The position numbers were made by a program, and so were the translations under genes. From contig CAYZDE010000010.1 in NCBI GenBank assembly GCA_964477205.1, positions 1 to 24,888 of the forward strand: a DNA stretch of 24,888 nucleotides, given 5' to 3'. This document shows, one piece after another, positions 20,438 through 24,888 of the stretch; within the stretch, counting starts at the first letter, position 1; every line of letters begins with the position of its first letter. This stretch comes from UBA93 sp964477205. GTDB taxonomy: Archaea > Micrarchaeota > Micrarchaeia > Norongarragalinales > Norongarragalinaceae. Below the pieces are notes generated by a model that was given only the letters and a program-made list of their open reading frames with translations, had not been told where the DNA came from and made no database searches.

Positions 20438-21511
20438 TTGGTAAACGCAACGCCTAATAATGCGCGCGCCCAATCGCCTAGTGAAATGAGCGTAATTAGA
20501 TTCCTAAACGCACTCGAGCCGGATTATTTGCCCGAGCAGTTGCCCGGCAGGGAAGCCGAAACAAAGGAAATCGCTTTGGCATTGGCACCGGCGCTCGCAG
20601 GGCGAGCGCCCCAACCGCTATTCATTCAAGGCAAAACGGGCGTGGGCAAAACTTGCTCGGTGCGGTTCGTTTGCCGCGAGCTCGAATCGTCAAGCAAGGC
20701 GAAGACCGTATTCATTAATTGCTGGCAGTCGTACACGCGGCAAAGCGTGCTCAGTGAGCTCGCGCGCAGCGTGGGTGAAGCACTCCCGCGCCGCGGCCTC
20801 GCCGCGGACGAAGTATTCCAGCGCATAACGCAGGCTTGCCGAAAGCAGAAAATCGTCCCGGTCGTCGTGCTCGACGAAGTCGACCAACTCCTCGTGAGGG
20901 GAGAAGACGGAGTGCTATACGATTTAGTGAGAGCGCACGAACTCCACGGGGTTCCCATCGGGGTAGTATGCATAACAAATGACGCTAACGCTTTCATGGC
21001 CATGGATGACCGCGTGCGCACTTCGTTCATCGCCGGGAAGCAAGAGTTCAAGGCGTACTCGCCAAGGGAACTCAGGGAAATCGTGAGGGACCGCGTGAAG
21101 AAAGCGTTCCAGCCGAATGCCGTGGACGAGGAAGTAATCGGCTTGTGCACGGCGCGCGCAGCGATGGAAGGCGGGGACGCGAGAGTCGCGATTCATTTAT
21201 TACTCGCGGCTGGTAGGCGCGCTGAAGCCGGGAACGCGGACAAGGTGGAAGCGAGGCACGTTCCCGTTGACGCCGGGAACGCTTCGCAAGAGAAAAAGTT
21301 TTCCAGGTTGAATGAAACCGAAGAGAGAATATTGGGTTTAGTCGCTGCGGGTAAGTCGTCGGGGGAATTGTACGCGGCGGTTAAGAAAGCAAAACTCGAT
21401 TTGAGTGACCGGAGCGTTCGCACTTACTTGGACCGTTTGGTGAAGAAAGGGTTTCTTAAGTTCGAGGAGAAGAACGAGAAAGGCAGGACTAGGTACTACG
21501 AGCGAAGCTAA
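20438..21511 (+). CDS. cdc6: Orc1/Cdc6 replication initiator, AAA+ ATPase
   Basis: A 357-residue initiator that binds origin DNA and helps load MCM. Motifs from the TTG start: LEPDYLPEQLPGREAE (26-41), the family's N-terminal signature; Walker A GKTGVGKT (65-72); Walker B VVLDEVDQL (143-151); sensor 1 near CITND (178-182); and DDRVRTSF (190-197), matching the PRVxSSL initiator/arginine-finger region. A C-terminal winged helix follows (about 285-357: ETEERILGLVAAG ... VRTYLDRLVKKGFLKFEEK). An ATG at 20486 gives a 341-residue alternative that fits the promoter better. No ORB-like repeats are seen in the 60-base upstream spacer, so the origin is probably not here. Confidence 0.9.
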   Translation: MVNATPNNARAQSPSEMSVIRFLNALEPDYLPEQLPGREAETKEIALALAPALAGRAPQPLFIQGKTGVGKTCSVRFVCRELESSSKAKTVFINCWQSYTRQSVLSELARSVGEALPRRGLAADEVFQRITQACRKQKIVPVVVLDEVDQLLVRGEDGVLYDLVRAHELHGVPIGVVCITNDANAFMAMDDRVRTSFIAGKQEFKAYSPRELREIVRDRVKKAFQPNAVDEEVIGLCTARAAMEGGDARVAIHLLLAAGRRAEAGNADKVEARHVPVDAGNASQEKKFSRLNETEERILGLVAAGKSSGELYAAVKKAKLDLSDRSVRTYLDRLVKKGFLKFEEKNEKGRTRYYERS

Positions 21512-21586
21512 ATGATTCTGATTGCCTCGAATAACGCGCACAAAATAAATGAGCTAAGCGACTTTTTCAATGGAAAACGAGAATAG
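21512..21586 (+). pseudogene. Possible N-terminal remnant of a HAM1/RdgB-type NTP pyrophosphatase
   Basis: Directly after the Cdc6 stop (TAAATG) a 24-codon frame reads MILIASNNAHKINELSDFF, which resembles the start of HAM1-family enzymes (hydrophobic-x-A-[ST]-x-N-x2-K-x2-E-x4-hydrophobic). After about 19 residues the resemblance stops and the frame runs into the 3' end of the convergent 2H-phosphoesterase gene. Either the rest was lost in a rearrangement or the match is accidental; the segment is too short to be sure. Confidence 0.4.
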
Positions 21587-22159
21587 CTCACCGATTTGCT
21601 CGAAGTCGCGGACGAATGTGGCTTGCAATTTAATAAAAGAGTGAGAGCCTTTCGGGCAATCATCTTTTAGTTCGGGCCAGACCGAATCGAACGCTTTTGG
21701 CGTGAGCGAGGCAATAGTCAAGTGGGGAATCCAATTCGAATTTATGAAGGGCGCCCCGTACTTCGACAAATTCTCTTCCTCTAACGCACTAAAGTTAAAG
21801 CCCTCCCAGCAAGGGGAAATTTTTTCTGATTTGAATGGTGCGAGAGCCTCTGCAAACGATAACTGAAGGCACTTCAAGGGCTCGTTTTCTTCTACTTCGC
21901 AAACTAGGATTTTTTCGCAATGCTCTTCAAACACGTGCAAGCCCTTTAACGAAAAATCTAAGTTTGGAATGGGCGGTAACGCTGCTTTAATTGCTTTAGC
22001 GTCAATTGGTTCCGCAAACTCCGCTAAAAACAAAGTTAAATGCGGTTCATGGCTAGCGTAATTTTGTTCGCCTGCAATCGACTTGACACGCGCCTTTAAC
22101 AAAGTTAATTCTTGGTTGAGTCGGGCGTTCGGCTTCAATAAAAAGGCAATGGAAGACAT
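21554..22159 (-). CDS. 2H phosphoesterase / 2'-5' RNA ligase-like protein
   Basis: A 201-residue protein from the ATG at 22159, which overlaps the FtsY stop as TAATG; a longer frame to 22195 is antisense-like extra sequence. The two motifs of the 2H superfamily are clear: HLTLFL within HEPHLTLFL (about residues 41-46) and HLTIASL within WIPHLTIASL (about residue 147 on), with the spacing expected for the two-lobed fold. These enzymes hydrolyse cyclic phosphodiesters or act on RNA ends (LigT, ThpR, AKAP7). The exact substrate is unknown. Cotranscribed with FtsY. Confidence 0.8.
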   Translation of the reverse strand: MSSIAFLLKPNARLNQELTLLKARVKSIAGEQNYASHEPHLTLFLAEFAEPIDAKAIKAALPPIPNLDFSLKGLHVFEEHCEKILVCEVEENEPLKCLQLSFAEALAPFKSEKISPCWEGFNFSALEEENLSKYGAPFINSNWIPHLTIASLTPKAFDSVWPELKDDCPKGSHSFIKLQATFVRDFEQIGELFSFSIEKVA

Positions 22160-23502
22160 TAGTTGTTTTCCGGTAGCATTCGCTCGACGAACCATTCACT
22201 GTTGAATAATTGGAAGTCCTCGTATTCTTGGCCGGTGCAGATGAATAAGACGGGCACTTTGGCTTCGTGGGCAACGCTTAAAGACGCGCCGCCCTTCGCG
22301 TCGCAATCCAACTTCGTGAGTATGATTCCGTCCAGGCCGTTCACCGCCTCACCCATTTTCTTGACTTGCTCTATTAGCGCGTGCCCGGCAATGGCTTCGC
22401 CGACGAATATTTTCAAGTCCGGCTTGACCACGCGATTGATTTTCTCCATTTCGCGGACTAGGTTGTAATTAGTTTCCTGCCTGCCGGCGGTGTCCACGAG
22501 GACCACGTCAACATTGTTCGCTTTCGCGTGCTCGATGGCATCAAAAGCGACTGCCGACGGGTCCGCGCCGTAATCGTGTTTGATGACGCGCACACCGAGC
22601 TTCTCGCCGTGCTCGACGACTTGGTGTATGGCGGCTGCGCGGAAGGTGTCAGACGCGGCGATGACGCTCTTCAAGCCGCGTGCCTTCAAGTAATGCGATA
22701 CCTTAGCGAGCGTAGTTGTCTTCCCGCTACCGTTCGGGCCGATGAACATTATGACGAACGGTTTTTTTGTTTTAACGCGCGCCACCAAATCGAACGGCTC
22801 GGTCTTTAGCAAGTCTTGCAGCGCGCCGCGCACGCAATCCGTCACGGCGCCGCCCACGTTCCCGCGCGGAACGCTCTTCCCGACTAGGCGGCCTCGCAAG
22901 TCCTCTACGAGGAACGCGGCGGTGTCGAATGACACGTCGTTCTCAAGCAGCGCTATTTCCAGCTCTTCGAGCATCGGGCTTACTTCCGACTCTTGAATGG
23001 TTACGGAACCGGATAGCGCGCCCTTGATTTTCGAGAGGAAGCCCAATTTCGGCTTTAACTCCTTCTTCTTGACCGGCGCTTCCTCGGCTTCGAGGAACTC
23101 GTTCGCCTCGCGCGCGATGGTTTCGGTTACTTCCTTTTCTTCAATTGGTTGCCGCTCTATTGGCTCGGGTTCTAGAACGGGTTCAACCTCGATTGGCTTT
23201 GGTGGGGGAGCGGGCGTAATTTCTTTTTCAATAATAGGTTTAGCAATTGGCTCCGGCTCTTGAATTGGCTCTGCAATAGGGGTTTCTTTTTCGGGCTCGG
23301 CAACCGGTTTCGGTTCAAGAATTGCAACCGGCTCTGGAACGGGCGATTGTTCTTCAATGTCGGGTGTTTTTTGAACTTGTTTTTCTTCTTGAGCTGGTTG
23401 TTCTGGCCGGATTTCTTCTTCGGCTTGCTCTTCGGGCTCGCGTTTCTTGTCGATTATAGACTCAACGAACGAAGAGAGCTTCTTCTTGATGAACCCGAAC
23501 AT
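22159..23502 (-). CDS. ftsY: Signal recognition particle receptor FtsY
   Basis: A 447-residue SRP-family GTPase that docks SRP54-ribosome complexes at the membrane. N-terminal amphipathic MFGFIKKKLSSFVESI, then a long acidic and proline-rich segment (about 21-140) of repeated EPEPI/EPVAEPE units, far longer than in most archaeal FtsY. NG domain: GPNGSGKTT (G1, 255-263), DTFRAAA (285-291), DTAGR (G3, 337-341), TKLD (G4, 396-399) and the closing G.EYEDFQLFNSEWFVERML. The usual DA..GN segment reads GEAIAGH here. Start ATG, 7 bases after the prefoldin stop. Gene order with prefoldin, aIF6 and L31e is conserved in many archaea. Confidence 0.95.
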   Translation of the reverse strand: MFGFIKKKLSSFVESIIDKKREPEEQAEEEIRPEQPAQEEKQVQKTPDIEEQSPVPEPVAILEPKPVAEPEKETPIAEPIQEPEPIAKPIIEKEITPAPPPKPIEVEPVLEPEPIERQPIEEKEVTETIAREANEFLEAEEAPVKKKELKPKLGFLSKIKGALSGSVTIQESEVSPMLEELEIALLENDVSFDTAAFLVEDLRGRLVGKSVPRGNVGGAVTDCVRGALQDLLKTEPFDLVARVKTKKPFVIMFIGPNGSGKTTTLAKVSHYLKARGLKSVIAASDTFRAAAIHQVVEHGEKLGVRVIKHDYGADPSAVAFDAIEHAKANNVDVVLVDTAGRQETNYNLVREMEKINRVVKPDLKIFVGEAIAGHALIEQVKKMGEAVNGLDGIILTKLDCDAKGGASLSVAHEAKVPVLFICTGQEYEDFQLFNSEWFVERMLPENN

Positions 23503-23509
23503 TTCGCTT

Positions 23510-23863
23510 TCACTGTAGTGACTGCGCGCCCTTAACGGTTTCGTCCAGAGCGTCTTGAACGCGGATTAATGCCTCTTCAAGGCGCTTGCGCTTTTCCGTG
23601 AGGAATTCCGTTGCTTCCGCGCGCGTTTTTTCGACTAGCACGCCGCGGCCGCACTCCGCGAGTACTTTCCCTTTTTCAGGGGAAGCGCGCACGAGTACGC
23701 CCGAGCCTAGCGAGAACAATGCATTATCGCCCAAGCCGTCAATTGCTTTTTCAGTGGAGTCGCATTCGGCGATTAAGTGCTGGATTGACTGCACTTGTTG
23801 TTTTAACTCGTTCGCGCGCTGGGCGTACATCCGGTAAGCAAATTCTTTTTCTTTTTCATCCAT
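23510..23863 (-). CDS. pfdA: Prefoldin subunit alpha
   Basis: A 117-residue chaperone subunit: two coiled-coil helices (about residues 3-42 and 82-115) flanking a beta hairpin segment (about 43-80, NALFSLGSGVLVRA and GRGVLVEKTRAEA). It assembles as alpha2-beta4 jellyfish-like hexamers that pass unfolded protein to the thermosome. Length is a little short for the alpha type, but the double hairpin and the conserved partner genes support it. A GGTGAT ribosome site lies in the last codons of aIF6, about 8 bases before the ATG. Confidence 0.85.
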   Translation of the reverse strand: MDEKEKEFAYRMYAQRANELKQQVQSIQHLIAECDSTEKAIDGLGDNALFSLGSGVLVRASPEKGKVLAECGRGVLVEKTRAEATEFLTEKRKRLEEALIRVQDALDETVKGAQSLQ

Positions 23864-23868
23864 GATTA

Positions 23869-24535
23869 TTAATCACCGCTTAGTGCTTCGTAAACCCTCT
23901 GCGTTTCCACGCCGGTGGATTTCGACCCGACTACCCCGCCTTTTGAATTGGCGATTAAGCTGAGCCCGTTGAACGGCACTCCTAAGTTCGTGGTGCCTAT
24001 CATCGCGTGAACCTTGAATAATGTTTTGAGATGGGCTACTTCCACGCTCGTTAATTCATTATAAGTGTATAACCCGGAATTAGTGGCCACGCTCGTGGAA
24101 GCGAACGCGGGTACTCCGCCGAATTCTTGCTGGAGCACTTCGACGCCGAGGGCATCCGAAACTCGCGCTGCATCCTCCTTCGGCATGTGCTTGCTTAAGA
24201 GCGCTGCGTAGTCATTACAGAGTATCGTGTTGCCCGGCGAGAAAGGCGAGTCGAGAACGCAAACATTCAATCCCGCTTTCTTCAACGCCTTAATCTCGCT
24301 GTCGGAGGCGAGCTTCGGCAGGACGCAACCATTCGAGTTCAACGCTAGGAATAACCCGAGGTACGGGGACTCGTCAATCATCAAGCGTAAAACTTCCACG
24401 CCCAGCGCTTCCGTGAACTTTTTGACTTTCGTCGCTTAATCGCGGGGGGGCTACTAGCAAGTTTTCGTTAGCCCTGACGAAGAGGCCGATAAACGGGTTG
24501 TGGTTAACGGATTCCTTGATTAAGTTAAAACTCAA
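23869..24535 (-). CDS. eif6: Translation initiation factor 6 (aIF6), interrupted by a one-base frameshift
   Basis: aIF6 binds the large subunit and prevents subunit joining. The N-terminal part (TTG at 24535, TTGA overlap with L31e) encodes MSFNLIKESVNHNPFIGLFVRANENLLVAPPRLSDESQK. The rest is in the next frame from about KFTEALGVEVLRL through LALNSNGCVLP, FGGVPAFASTSVATNSG and GTTNLGVPFNG. Dropping one T from the TTTTT run at 24419-24423 joins them as SDESQKFTEALGVEVLRL and gives ~221 residues, the family length with its five-fold pseudosymmetric repeats. Taken alone, the downstream piece starts at GTG 24399 and would lack the first repeat. Likely a homopolymer sequencing or assembly error; real frameshifting is less likely. 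Confidence 0.85.
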
Positions 24536-24888
24536 GCGGGTTCCACCACTACCACTCCCTCTTTGTCGAGGGAGCAAGCGAGCTTCAAGTGGCGCGGGGG
24601 TTTTCGGCCGGAGCGGGCGAACACTAGATTGGACACCGCGGGGTCGATCTTAACGAATTCACCCGTCACCTTGAAGCCGCGCGCGATTTGCTCGCGGAGT
24701 AATCGTATTGCATAATTACCCCTGGAATTCAAGGGCTTTTTGTAGGCTTCACCTAGGGAAGCGGTCACGATGCGGTTCAACACGACTTCGCGCTTTGGAG
24801 CTTCATCTTCTCCTTCCTTGGGCGTTTCCGCCGTTTTTTCCTCGGCCGGCTTCTTCTCTGAATCGTGCGCTTTTTGTTGGATTGCCTC
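24532..24888 (-). CDS. rpl31e: Large-subunit ribosomal protein L31e, 5' end outside window
   Basis: Visible 118 residues, open at the right edge. The conserved core runs from about LNRIVTASLGEAYKKP through RANYAIRLLREQ-like helices to VKIDPAVSNLVFARSGRKPPRHLKL and ends EGVVVVEPA, matching L31e (LREA, RAI.LLREFIA, V.I...LN..IW.RG..KPPR). Upstream in the same frame there are at least 33 more residues, strongly charged (EKKPAEEKTAETPKEGEDEAPKRE), so the protein carries an acidic/lysine-rich N-terminal extension, or a start near GTG/TTG 24786-24783 is used. First gene of the L31e-aIF6-prefoldin-FtsY cluster. Confidence 0.88.
   Translation of the reverse strand, partial: EAIQQKAHDSEKKPAEEKTAETPKEGEDEAPKREVVLNRIVTASLGEAYKKPLNSRGNYAIRLLREQIARGFKVTGEFVKIDPAVSNLVFARSGRKPPRHLKLACSLDKEGVVVVEPA

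Noticed and set aside
20626..21423. Minus-strand ORFs opposite Cdc6
   Set aside because: Shadow frames of a well-supported gene, with no family signatures.

Overview
The window is archaeal. It carries small replication factor C, Orc1/Cdc6, Pelota, aIF6, ribosomal protein L31e, archaeal FtsY, prefoldin alpha, archaeal-type UMP kinase and at least five class III (type IV pilin-like) signal peptides. Many starts are GTG or TTG. Several genes have a TATA-like element about 25-29 bases before the start, which suits leaderless transcripts, while others have GGTGAT or GGAGGT Shine-Dalgarno (SD) sites. Dense packing, 4-base stop/start overlaps and the style of the pilins suggest a small-genome archaeon, perhaps DPANN such as Diapherotrites/Iainarchaeota. 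That placement is inference.

Left part (1-9200), mostly housekeeping: a Nudix hydrolase; a DUF5678-like small protein followed by a retropepsin-like aspartic protease; a convergent tRNA methylthiotransferase; a zinc-ribbon protein coupled to a metallo-beta-lactamase hydrolase; two cation antiporters (CaCA and CPA); a very small membrane protein; UMP kinase divergent from RFC small subunit; a 330-base stretch with hairpins and a membrane-peptide ORF lacking a normal start; Pelota; and another small membrane protein.

Middle part (9190-20400) is a minus-strand cell-surface locus. Read right to left: a 106-aa pilin, an unlisted 55-aa pilin, an intergenic spacer with repeated inverted repeats, a secreted tandem-repeat protein broken by a 100-N gap, a 1366-aa beta-helix and cysteine-rich membrane-anchored protein, a prepilin peptidase, two pilins, an OB-fold membrane protein, a TctA/DUF112-family permease, a third pilin, three pseudopilin-like proteins and a final secreted protein. 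Most genes from the giant protein to 9839 overlap by 4-7 bases, so they probably form one operon. No secretion ATPase or TadC-type platform protein is present, so the assembly motor must lie elsewhere. The joining of pilins, their peptidase, a giant adhesin-like protein and a permease is the most distinctive system here.

Right part (20400-24888): Orc1/Cdc6, followed directly by what looks like the first ~20 residues of a HAM1-type NTP pyrophosphatase, then the conserved archaeal translation/secretion cluster on the minus strand: L31e, aIF6, prefoldin alpha, FtsY and a 2H phosphoesterase. aIF6 is split by one extra base in a homopolymer.
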